From NCBI GenBank assembly GCA_035319125.1, contig DATHDG010000032.1, positions 1 through 24,457 of the forward strand: DNA of 24,457 nt. Reading direction: 5' to 3'. The position numbers were made by a program, and so were the translations under genes. Positions 1 to 5,284 of this stretch are shown piece after piece; the first letter of the stretch is position 1, and every line of letters starts with the position of its first letter. Source of the stretch: Fen-1308 sp035319125. GTDB taxonomy: Bacteria; Nitrospirota; Thermodesulfovibrionia; Thermodesulfovibrionales; Dissulfurispiraceae. The notes beneath the pieces are model-generated. The model was not told the origin of the DNA. It did no database searches and saw only the letters and a program-made list of their open reading frames with translations.

Positions 1-132
1 TCTAATAATATATATTTTTATTAATTGTCTCTATTCATATTCTTGCTTTATTGCCGTTAATTATTCGGCGGGCAATGTTTTTGGACGCTGCCCGCAAGTG
101 CGTCAAGCCTATTGTGCTGTGCGCCATGGAAG
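1..132. other. Left edge, beyond the second cassette; possible degenerate cassette boundary
   Basis: No convincing gene is seen. It contains a bulged hairpin (81-88 TTGGACGC with 100-106 GCGTCAA, one unpaired G). It also has a partial copy of the cassette 2 leader: TTTATTGCCGTTA at 47-59 recurs at 734-746, and GCGGGCA at 68-74 recurs at 760-766. A 30-codon minus-strand ORF from about 129 is possible but unsupported. It may be the start of a further cassette or a decayed attC. Confidence 0.35.
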
Positions 133-213
133 GCCGAACGCTTGAATTCACGGGGAGGGTTTTACCCGATCCCGTGAAATGAAATGTTCTGTGTCCTCCA
201 TTGGTTGTTATCT
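133..213 (-). other. attC-like recombination site of cassette 2
   Basis: Read on the minus strand, an R''-like core AGATAAC (213-207) begins 5 nt after the stop codon of the SnoaL-like gene, and the R' core GTTCGGC is at 139-133. Between them is an imperfect hairpin: an 8-bp stem (147-154 with 171-178), an internal loop of 3 versus 2 bases (ATC/TC), a 3-bp GGG/CCC stem and a 5-base loop. The segment TTCAAGCGTT before R' resembles the L'-R' end of classical attC sites. The length, 81 bp, is within the attC range. The outer core pairing is imperfect. Confidence 0.6.
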
Positions 214-217
214 TTAT

Positions 218-655
218 TCAATCTTTTTTAGACGTCTCTCGCAACTGCTGATAAACACCAAGGCGGTCAGTGATCTGCCAATGACCGGTGAGTCGATCAT
301 CCTCAAAATAGTAGACAGTAGCTCCCGACATCTTGATTTGTTTGCCTGTGGAGGGAAAGCCCGGAATGTCACCCTTGTGCGTGGCTGACCAGAGCCAAGT
401 CATCACAACAGAGTTACCATCGGCAAAGAGGCCCTGAATGTCGAAGAACTGATCTGGGAACGCGGCACGCAACATTTTGACGCGCTCCTTGTAACCGGCG
501 AGATCGAGTTCTTTCCCTTCCCACGGATCGCCGGGATCGTGATGAATCGTGTATTTCGGCGCAATATACTTATCCGAGGCTTCGATATCTCCGTTGCTCC
601 ATACCTCTCGGGTGAATTGTGTTAGTATCTCTTTTGTGTTGCCACTGATTGACAT
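218..655 (-). CDS. SnoaL-like / ester-cyclase family protein (integron cassette gene)
   Basis: A 145-residue protein of the NTF2-like fold, closest by eye to the SnoaL-like polyketide cyclase/ester cyclase group. Recognisable features are the N-terminal helix and tryptophan (FTREVWSNGD), the IAPKYTIHHD segment with paired histidines, the middle KERVKMLRAAFPD helix, and the C-terminal run SGATVYYFEDDRLTGHWQITD, usual for this family. The family includes small-molecule cyclases and hydrolases, but many members are uncharacterised, so the substrate is unknown. ATG at 655 has a good ribosome site (GGAG, 7 nt upstream). The stop codon lies 5 nt before the attC core, as is common in cassettes. The leader inside the cassette is about 114 nt, long enough to hold its own promoter, but no clear one is seen. 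It is the sole gene of cassette 2. Confidence 0.8.
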   Translation of the reverse strand: MSISGNTKEILTQFTREVWSNGDIEASDKYIAPKYTIHHDPGDPWEGKELDLAGYKERVKMLRAAFPDQFFDIQGLFADGNSVVMTWLWSATHKGDIPGFPSTGKQIKMSGATVYYFEDDRLTGHWQITDRLGVYQQLRETSKKD

Positions 656-763
656 GCTATTACTCCTTTATTCTCTTTGGGATTTGTTGCCTTAATTGTG
701 AATATCGTCTTGGTCTTTATTATGCCGCTGACTTTTATTGCCGTTATTTTTCACAGAACGCGG

Positions 764-817
764 GCATAACCGGGAGTGGCCCGCAAGGGACACGATCCGG
801 TTCATGCAGTGTTAGCC
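764..817 (-). other. attC recombination site of cassette 1
   Basis: On the minus strand, R'' is GGCTAAC (817-811) and the R' crossover is G|TTATGC (770-764). In the excised circle, R' would be G plus TTAGCC from the cassette start (1656-1651), a perfect 7-bp complement of R''. The interior folds as CGG (799-797)/CCG (773-771), an ATC/TC internal loop, GTG (793-791)/CAC (778-776), a T/C mismatch, then CCC (789-787)/GGG (782-780) around a TTGC loop. The site is short (54 bp), near the lower limit for attC sites. The same ATC/TC internal loop is found in the other attC. Confidence 0.75.
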
Positions 818-842
818 CTCGTCTGTTCATCATTTCCATACG

Positions 843-1640
843 CTAAAGAGGGCAGGCAAACAAAACTACTATTCCAGCAATGACGAGGTCCGTAAATATG
901 TGACCCACCCAAGGGGCAAATAGCCCTTTTGATCGAATGCGAAGAGCGCCCAGGAGTACCCCGTATATGGTTGCGAGGCTTACGCCGACCCAGCCACGCG
1001 GAAAGCCATTGATGTGAATAGCGCCGAACGCCAAGGCTTGCAATAGCAAAGCAAGGCCAGTCGGTACGGCTGAATGAAGGAGCGCACTAAAGATAATTCC
1101 CCGGAAAGCAATCTCCTCAACGGTAGCGTTCAAGACGGCGAATAGCAGTCCTCCAATGACGAGTAGCCACAGCGGGTAATCGGGCACGTACAGCCGAAGT
1201 ATGTCGGAGATATTTGGCTTGAAAAAGAAGAACCAGCCAGCCAGTGCGGCGCCACTTATTGCGACGATACCAACACAGAGAAGCATGGTGCTGCGGGTGA
1301 AAGTACCCAGATGAAACCACGAAGGGCCAGTCCTCAGGTCCGGCACTACGAAAGTAACCAACAGATAGAGACCAATTGCAAGTAAGAAAAGTACCTGCGA
1401 ATAAGGGATGTGTGTGAGCATTATTCCCAGACAAATGCATACAAAAAGGCCAAGATAGAACGATGACCGCCTCCACGAGAGAAGCGTGCCAATACCTATG
1501 ACAATCCCAACTGCGTATTTTAGGGAGAATGGCACAACTGGCACAAGAGACACGAGTATCGTGATAATTATGGCGAAATACTGATCCCCTTTTCTCTTAT
1601 AGGTTAGAGTTTTTGGTACTGACTCGGCACAGTACTTCAT
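843..1640 (-). CDS. CPBP family intramembrane glutamic protease (integron cassette gene)
   Basis: A 265-residue polytopic membrane protein with about eight hydrophobic segments. The CPBP (CAAX protease and bacteriocin-processing; Abi) motifs are in order: EEIAFRG at about 174-180, FGAIH at about 205-209, and the C-terminal GHIFTD segment at about 246-251. These supply the Glu-Glu, His and His/Asn-type residues of the intramembrane active site. Bacterial members act in protein maturation, self-immunity to bacteriocins, or unknown roles. As the first gene of the array (cassette 1), it is the best placed to be transcribed from the integron platform. ATG at 1640 follows AGGA by 5 nt, and the leader from the crossover is only 16 nt. 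Fold assignment is firm; the physiological role cannot be read from sequence. Confidence 0.88.
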   Translation of the reverse strand: MKYCAESVPKTLTYKRKGDQYFAIIITILVSLVPVVPFSLKYAVGIVIGIGTLLSWRRSSFYLGLFVCICLGIMLTHIPYSQVLFLLAIGLYLLVTFVVPDLRTGPSWFHLGTFTRSTMLLCVGIVAISGAALAGWFFFFKPNISDILRLYVPDYPLWLLVIGGLLFAVLNATVEEIAFRGIIFSALLHSAVPTGLALLLQALAFGAIHINGFPRGWVGVSLATIYGVLLGALRIRSKGLFAPWVGHIFTDLVIAGIVVLFACPL

Positions 1641-1656
1641 CTTTTCCTATGGCTAA

Positions 1657-1814
1657 CAATTATTATACGAGTAGTCCTATTTTTCGCATGACTAAACCTA
1701 CCACACTTTAGGTGCAATTACAATAATCAATAATAACAACCAGCAGTATTACTTTTATGTCGTTTTTGCTATATAATAGGCAGTAAAAAAGAGTATTCGT
1801 AATTGCGGGGAAAT
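1657..1814. promoter_or_regulatory. attI platform region and divergent promoters between intI and cassette 1
   Basis: This AT-rich segment of about 158 bp between the integrase start and the first crossover is where attI should lie. attI sites are not conserved between integrons, so it is assigned by position only. A perfect minus-strand -10 hexamer TATAAT (1667-1662) sits just outside the crossover and could be part of the cassette promoter Pc; no good -35 is seen. A second TATAAT on the + strand (1772-1777), about 38 nt before the integrase start, is a candidate integrase promoter, also with a weak -35 (TTACTT, 17-bp spacing). Confidence 0.4.
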
Positions 1815-3110
1815 GTGTCCGAATCCAGAAAAAAGGTCTTTCTTCCTGACTTTCAGAAGTTTATCGTCGAGCGCAATCTGGCGTCAGAGAAACATGCGTC
1901 TTTTATGCGTATTGGGCGGCACGATACATTCATTTCATCAAGGAGCTTGCTGACAAGGCATCTCCGGATGACGGCCTGAACGTGCAGGCTTTTCTTGAGT
2001 CGCTTCGTCTGGACGAGTCTGTCGCCGATTGGCAAGTGCGGCAGGCGGATGATGCGATCAAGCTCTATCTCGGGCATTACGGCGGTCGGGCGGGGCAGCT
2101 GAAATCGGCGCAGGACGCGGATGTTGATCCGCCCGGAGCGTCGGTTGCCGAAAAAATGAGGCGTGCGCTCCGCATCAAACATTATTCTTACCAGACCGAA
2201 AAGAGCTATCTGGACTGGACGAGGCGCTTCGACAACTATCTTTCGGAGGTGAGCGGTAGGGATCTCAGTCAGTGCGAGGCTGCGGATATCAGGGACTATC
2301 TGGCGTATCTTGCCCTCCAGAAGAAGGTTTCGTCGTCCACTCAGAACCAGGCCTTCAATGCCCTGCTGTTCCTTATGAAATATGTTTTGAACAGGGATAC
2401 CGCCGATCTGAGCACTTCGGTCCGCGCCAAACGCGGGCTGCGGCTTCCGGTCGTCCTTTCGACCGACGAGGTGAAGCAGCTCTTTTCACATCTGAGCGGG
2501 CGGTATCTGGTTATCGCGCAATTGTTATACGGTTCGGGCTTACGGCTTATGGAGGCTGCGAGACTGAGGGTGCAGGATGTCGATTTCAAAATGAACAACA
2601 TCACGGTCAGGAGTGGCAAGGGCGATAAGGACCGCACTACCATCATGTCCGAGGCGGTGAAGGGGCCGTTGAAGCTGCATCTTGAAGATGTGCGAGGCCT
2701 GCATGTAAAAGACCTCGCAGCCGGATACGGAGAGGTACATCTAGCCGGATGCGGTTGCGCGCAAGTACCCCAATGCGGCAAAGGCCTGGCGATGGCAGTA
2801 TGTCTTTCCGGCTTCAAGGTTGTCCGTCGATCCGAGATCGGGCGCTGTGCGGAGGCATCATATTTCGGACAAGCTGATCCAGACATCGATCAAGGCTGCC
2901 ATCAGGGAGGCGGGCATCGAAAAACATGCGACTGTCCACACGCTGCGCCACAGCTTTGCTACCCACCTGCTTATGAGCGGCGTGAACATCCGCGAGATTC
3001 AGGATTTGCTCGGGCACAAGAGCGTTGATACTACGATGATCTATACGCATGTGCTCAGGGGGATGTCGAATGCGCCCGTGAGCCCGCTTGACACGCTGAT
3101 GAAGGATTGA
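1815..3110 (+). pseudogene. intI: Integron integrase (IntI-type tyrosine recombinase), two frameshifts
   Basis: About 430 codons if restored. The GTG at 1815 follows GGGGA. The first 30 residues read through ASEKHASF; frame is then lost in a TTTT run (1901-1904), where one extra T would restore FYAYWAARYIHF. The second frame carries an extra N-terminal SAM-like segment, the core-binding domain and the first catalytic arginine (YGSGLRLMEAARLRVQD). An extra base near 2741-2744 (CTAGCC) shifts frame again. The last frame encodes the IntI-specific insert (WQYVFPASRLSVDPRSG, then RRHH) and the catalytic HTLRHSFATH, LLGH and MIYTH motifs. That insert separates integron integrases from XerC/D. Intact members catalyse attI x attC and attC x attC exchange. 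The gene is probably dead unless the frameshifts are sequencing errors. The C-terminal part could still start at TTG 2820. Confidence 0.88.
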
Positions 3111-3114
3111 CCCC

Positions 3115-3372
3115 TTATTTCCAGATCTGTTCGTCTATTTTTTCAAAGTCCTCGACCTTCTTCTGGAATTCCCTGAAATCCTTTGCGCTCCATGTGCCTG
3201 CAAGATGATCCAGATCGTTATATTCAACCGACCTTCTTTTCTTTTTCAGACCCAGAGTTTCCTTCAGCATGTTCACTATCGAGGCATTAACGCTGGTTCC
3301 CTCTCTCGCCGCCCTCTCCTTGAGAGCTTTTATTGTTGGGGCGTCGAGCCCTCTGATTGTCATCGTAGACAT
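3115..3372 (-). CDS. Ribbon-helix-helix antitoxin of a PIN toxin pair (VapB/FitA-like)
   Basis: An 85-residue protein. Residues 1-40 are a ribbon-helix-helix DNA-binding segment (TMTIRGLDAPTIKALKERA followed by the second helix NASIVNMLKETLG). The acidic C-terminal tail contains the DLDHLAGTWS motif common in antitoxins paired with PIN-domain toxins; the tail normally wraps the toxin and blocks its active site. ATG at 3372 has a strong ribosome site (GGAGG, 5 nt upstream). The gene is transcribed after its toxin, with 20 bp between them, the reverse of the usual VapBC order. Its stop lies 4 bp from the convergent end of the integrase gene. The protein should neutralise the toxin and repress their shared promoter. 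Confidence 0.85.
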   Translation of the reverse strand: MSTMTIRGLDAPTIKALKERAAREGTSVNASIVNMLKETLGLKKKRRSVEYNDLDHLAGTWSAKDFREFQKKVEDFEKIDEQIWK

Positions 3373-3392
3373 AATACCTCCTGCTGAGAAAC

Positions 3393-3782
3393 TTACTTAT
3401 GGATAATAAGTCCGGTGATGTTCTTAAAGTGATCATCATATGTGAAGAGGGCCAATCCATGTCTCATTGCCGAAGCGGCCACCCACAGGTCATTAGTGGG
3501 CACTGGTTTACCTTTTCTCTTCAGGTCCCAAAATATTGTTGCATAAAATTCGGCAGTCTCTTCGTCGAGCTCCAGAACATGCACGCGTGGCGATTCCAGA
3601 AACTGTTCAAATTCTTTTCGGTTCGCCGTTTCTCTGGTTCCGCCTTTGAATCCGCTCAAAAGTTCTCCAAAAACAACGATATTAATCCCGATATATTCGA
3701 CCGTTCTGATTATATTGACCGTAGCAGGATCATTCTTCTTAAAAGCAGCATAAGCGTTTGTATCGATAAGAATGCTTTTCAT
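3393..3782 (-). CDS. PIN-domain endoribonuclease toxin (VapC-like)
   Basis: A 129-residue PIN-domain protein. The acidic metal-site residues are visible: Asp in LIDTNAYAAF near residue 6, Glu in VVFGELLSGF near residue 38, Asp in PTNDLWVAASA near residue 96, and Asp in FTYDDHF near residue 114. VapC-type PIN toxins cut tRNA or rRNA in a Mg-dependent manner and arrest growth; the target here is unknown. I chose ATG 3782 over the upstream TTG 3797 because GAGGA lies about 9 nt before it and the family starts close to the ILIDTN strand. It is the first gene of the pair and the antitoxin follows. Toxin-antitoxin pairs are often found in integron regions, where they favour retention of the locus. 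Confidence 0.87.
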   Translation of the reverse strand: MKSILIDTNAYAAFKKNDPATVNIIRTVEYIGINIVVFGELLSGFKGGTRETANRKEFEQFLESPRVHVLELDEETAEFYATIFWDLKRKGKPVPTNDLWVAASAMRHGLALFTYDDHFKNITGLIIHK

Positions 3783-3804
3783 CCGCAATGTCCTCAAAGT
3801 GTGT

Positions 3805-3833
3805 AATATATGCTTACTGTCTATGATATCATA
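3805..3833 (-). promoter_or_regulatory. Putative operator/promoter of the toxin-antitoxin pair
   Basis: A perfect 12-bp palindrome TATGATATCATA (3822-3833) lies about 40 bp upstream of the toxin start. A minus-strand -10-like TATATT (3810-3805) is placed so that its -35 would fall in the palindrome. Ribbon-helix-helix antitoxins bind such palindromes to autoregulate. Position fits, but binding is inferred. Confidence 0.45.
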
Positions 3834-3886
3834 ATGATGTCATGAGTTGCTAGCACAAATATAATTCTGATAGTATGTGTGTGGAA

Positions 3887-3937
3887 AGGGGCATGTCTAA
3901 TGCGCCTGCGAGCCCGCTTGATGAACTGATGGGCGTG
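3887..3937 (+). pseudogene. Fragment of a second integron integrase gene (3' end)
   Basis: In frame from 3887 the fragment encodes RGMSNAPASPLDELMGV, matching the C-terminus of the integrase pseudogene (RGMSNAPVSPLDTLMKD) closely at both DNA and protein level. The stop codon TAG was displaced: removing the 377-bp element and one copy of its target duplication joins GTG (3935-3937) to TAG (4320-4322). The fragment is a second, diverged integrase copy rather than an exact duplicate. No convincing homology is seen upstream of about 3880. The toxin-antitoxin pair lies between the two copies. Confidence 0.75.
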
Positions 3938-4314
3938 TGTGGAATTAAGCATTACCAGTCGTCGAATTAAGCATAACATGGCGCAATTCCGGTGATTGAG
4001 AAGGCTTTTGATCATTTTATTAAAGCAAAAGATGACGGAGATCCACGGATTTAAGCAAATGTTGTCGCAACTTGCAAAATCGGACAAACCAACTGAATTG
4101 ATTGTGAAATATGTATAGGGTTATTTTTATAGCTATTTGGCAGAGCTATAAAGAAAATTACAAATACCGACCTAATAATGTATGGGTGGGTGTTGAATTT
4201 CTTCAAAGATGTTATCAAACTCGTCAGAAATCTTGTGTGGAATTAAGCATAACATGGCGAAGTTCCCATTAAATCAAAACATGACATTTGCGCCATGTAA
4301 TGCTTAATTCCACA
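3938..4314. mobile_element. 377-bp MITE-like insertion element with 5-bp target duplication
   Basis: The element begins TGTGGAATTAAGCATTAC (3938-3955) and ends with the exact inverted copy (4297-4314), an 18-bp perfect terminal repeat. It is flanked by GCGTG on both sides (3933-3937, 4315-4319). Two further copies of the 24-bp repeat lie inside, both direct: 3960-3983, immediately after the left end, and 4236-4259. The last faces the right end as a 23/24 inverted repeat across a 31-bp loop. There is no transposase; only short ORFs are present, so movement would need a helper. Multiple terminal repeats and a TGT...ACA end resemble IS21-type ends, but family assignment is a guess. Confidence 0.75.
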
Positions 4315-4342
4315 GCGTGTAGTGACAGGATTTCTGAGGGTT

Positions 4343-4418
4343 TGGTGGACGGTAAGGGGATCGAACCCTCGGCCTCCACGTTGCGAACGTGGCGCTCTCC
4401 CAGCTGAGCTAACCGCCC
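4343..4418 (-). tRNA. tRNA-Ala (anticodon CGC)
   Basis: The cloverleaf reads on the minus strand from G 4418. The acceptor GGGCGGT pairs with ACCGTCC, including the alanine-identity G3:U70 wobble pair. The anticodon arm is CCACG-TTCGCAA-CGTGG with anticodon CGC for GCG codons, and the T loop is GGTTCGATCCC. CCA is encoded (4343-4345). Its 3' end faces the accessory region, which makes it a candidate edge of a genomic island, although no duplicated tRNA 3' segment was found in the window. Confidence 0.95.
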
Positions 4419-4464
4419 TTTAAGTATGGCTCATGGCCAGATATGCCGGCATGACAGGCAAAAT

Positions 4465-4495
4465 ATTATAGCATTTTTTGTTCTGCCGCCTGCAA
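4465..4495 (-). promoter_or_regulatory. Promoter of the tRNA-Ala gene
   Basis: The minus strand has an extended -10, TGCTATAAT (4473-4465), with a perfect TATAAT hexamer. A -35-like TTGCAG (4495-4490) lies 19 bp upstream. The start would be about 40 nt before the mature tRNA 5' end. Confidence 0.5.
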
Positions 4496-4539
4496 TTCAA
4501 TTGTCTTAGTTTGGAACAATCATTTAATATAAATCAGTT

Positions 4540-5247
4540 ATGGAAATATTAATCAGGGATTTCAGGCTGGGCGAGTTCCCGCTGATTGCAGGCATCCTGA
4601 CGGATCGTGATTATCTTGCGGTTGACAGTGATGTGATGGATTCTGTTGATATTGTCGAGCTGAGAGTGGACATGTTTGACTCGATTGAAACGGGTCATGT
4701 CAAGAATGTCTTCAGGGAAGTTCGCGCAAGATACAACAAGCCGATCATAGCTACAGTCCGGGATGTTCGAGAGGGCGGCGCCAAAGAAATCAGGGACAGG
4801 GCAGGGCTTTATCGGATAGTTGTGCCGATGGCTGATCTGGTGGATGTGGAGATTCAATTTGGAGATCTGATTTCTGAGGCGCGAAAGCTTTGCTCTACTT
4901 TCAAGAAACTGCTGATCGGCTCGTATCATAATTTTGATGCTACACCTGATGCCGCTGATCTCGGCAAGGTTGTTGAACGCGGCAAAGGATTTGGTGCTGA
5001 TATTGTAAAGATTGCTGTAAAGGCTAACAGCAATGATGATCTGCTGCGGTTAATAAAGTTTGCAATGAAGCACCCGGACAAGAGGCTGATCACTATCTCA
5101 ATGGGCGACAAAGGGTTGCCGTCGCGCATATTCACACCGCTGCTCGGATCTCCGATTACATTCGGCTACATTAATACTGCTTCGGCTCCTGGACAGTTAT
5201 CTGTTCGTGAGATGATGGCGATCTTCAGAAAATTGAATATGAGGTGA
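4540..5247 (+). CDS. aroD: Type I 3-dehydroquinate dehydratase
   Basis: A 235-residue enzyme of the shikimate pathway that dehydrates 3-dehydroquinate to 3-dehydroshikimate through a Schiff base. Type I signatures are all present: ELRVDMF near residue 41, the general-base histidine in SYHNFDATP near residue 128, the Schiff-base lysine in ADIVKIAVKA near residue 155, then ITISMGDKG, SRIFTPLLGSPITFGYI and SAPGQLSV, which shape the substrate pocket. Length is normal for a stand-alone type I enzyme. ATG 4540 gives the full N-terminal strand, but no good ribosome site precedes it. The gene stands alone, divergent from tRNA-Ala and convergent with the M16 peptidase operon. It is the first clearly core gene to the right of the accessory region. 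Confidence 0.93.
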   Translation: MEILIRDFRLGEFPLIAGILTDRDYLAVDSDVMDSVDIVELRVDMFDSIETGHVKNVFREVRARYNKPIIATVRDVREGGAKEIRDRAGLYRIVVPMADLVDVEIQFGDLISEARKLCSTFKKLLIGSYHNFDATPDAADLGKVVERGKGFGADIVKIAVKANSNDDLLRLIKFAMKHPDKRLITISMGDKGLPSRIFTPLLGSPITFGYINTASAPGQLSVREMMAIFRKLNMR

Positions 5248-5258
5248 GCAGCCCTATC

Positions 5259-5278
5259 GGGCAGGGCAAGCCCTGCCC
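5259..5278. terminator. Bidirectional hairpin between convergent operons
   Basis: GGGCAGGG-CAAG-CCCTGCCC is a perfect 8-bp stem with a 4-base loop, sitting between the ends of aroD and the M16 operon. The following T tract is poor on either strand. It may act as a terminator for both sides, or be a copy of a dispersed palindromic repeat. Confidence 0.55.
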
Positions 5279-5284
5279 TTACGA

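Larger units (their letters stand above)
133..3110. mobile_element. Small chromosomal integron (intI pseudogene plus two gene cassettes)
   Basis: Seen: a frameshifted integron-type tyrosine recombinase on the + strand, and two divergent minus-strand genes, each followed by an attC-like folded site. Cassette 1 spans 770-1656 and cassette 2 spans 139-769. The proposed crossover points are G|TTAGCC (minus strand, 1657/1656), G|TTATGC (770/769) and G|TTCGGC (139/138). Cassette 1's attC R'' core GGCTAAC (minus, 817-811) is exactly complementary to GTTAGCC at its opposite boundary, 840 bp away. This is the signature of a cassette whose circular attC was split on insertion. The 16-nt leader before the first cassette gene is also typical. 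Known: integron cassettes lie divergent from intI, beginning at attI. Inferred: the array may continue past the left edge. The integrase is probably inactive, so the array may be frozen. Confidence 0.82.

Noticed and set aside
1901..2744. Programmed ribosomal frameshifting in the integrase gene
   Set aside because: There are two shifts of opposite sign in short runs with no classic slippery heptamer plus pseudoknot. Mutation or sequencing error is simpler.
2341..2886. Long minus-strand open frame inside the integrase gene
   Set aside because: It is a shadow of the integrase frames; composition is serine/arginine-rich with no family likeness and no ribosome site.
3821..4087. Minus-strand open frame of 88 codons crossing the element boundary
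   Set aside because: It spans the integrase fragment, the target duplication and the inserted element, so it is an accident of insertion. It is cysteine/histidine-rich with no homology recognised.
4011..4120. Short + strand frames inside the 377-bp element
   Set aside because: They are only about 20 codons each, without start context or family likeness; not a transposase remnant I can recognise.
3938..4314. CRISPR-like array, because of four copies of a 24-bp repeat
   Set aside because: Spacing is irregular (0, about 250 and 31 bp), one copy is inverted and there is a target duplication. This fits transposon ends, not CRISPR.
4236..4314. Third attC site: GCATAAC ... GTAATGC inverted repeat
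   Set aside because: The core lacks GTT, pairing continues outward through the transposon terminus, and the flanking duplication explains it better.
4236..4314. Separate 79-bp mini-element with 24-bp inverted ends
   Set aside because: Its flanks (TCTTG and GCGTG) do not match, whereas the 3938-4314 boundaries give a perfect duplication.
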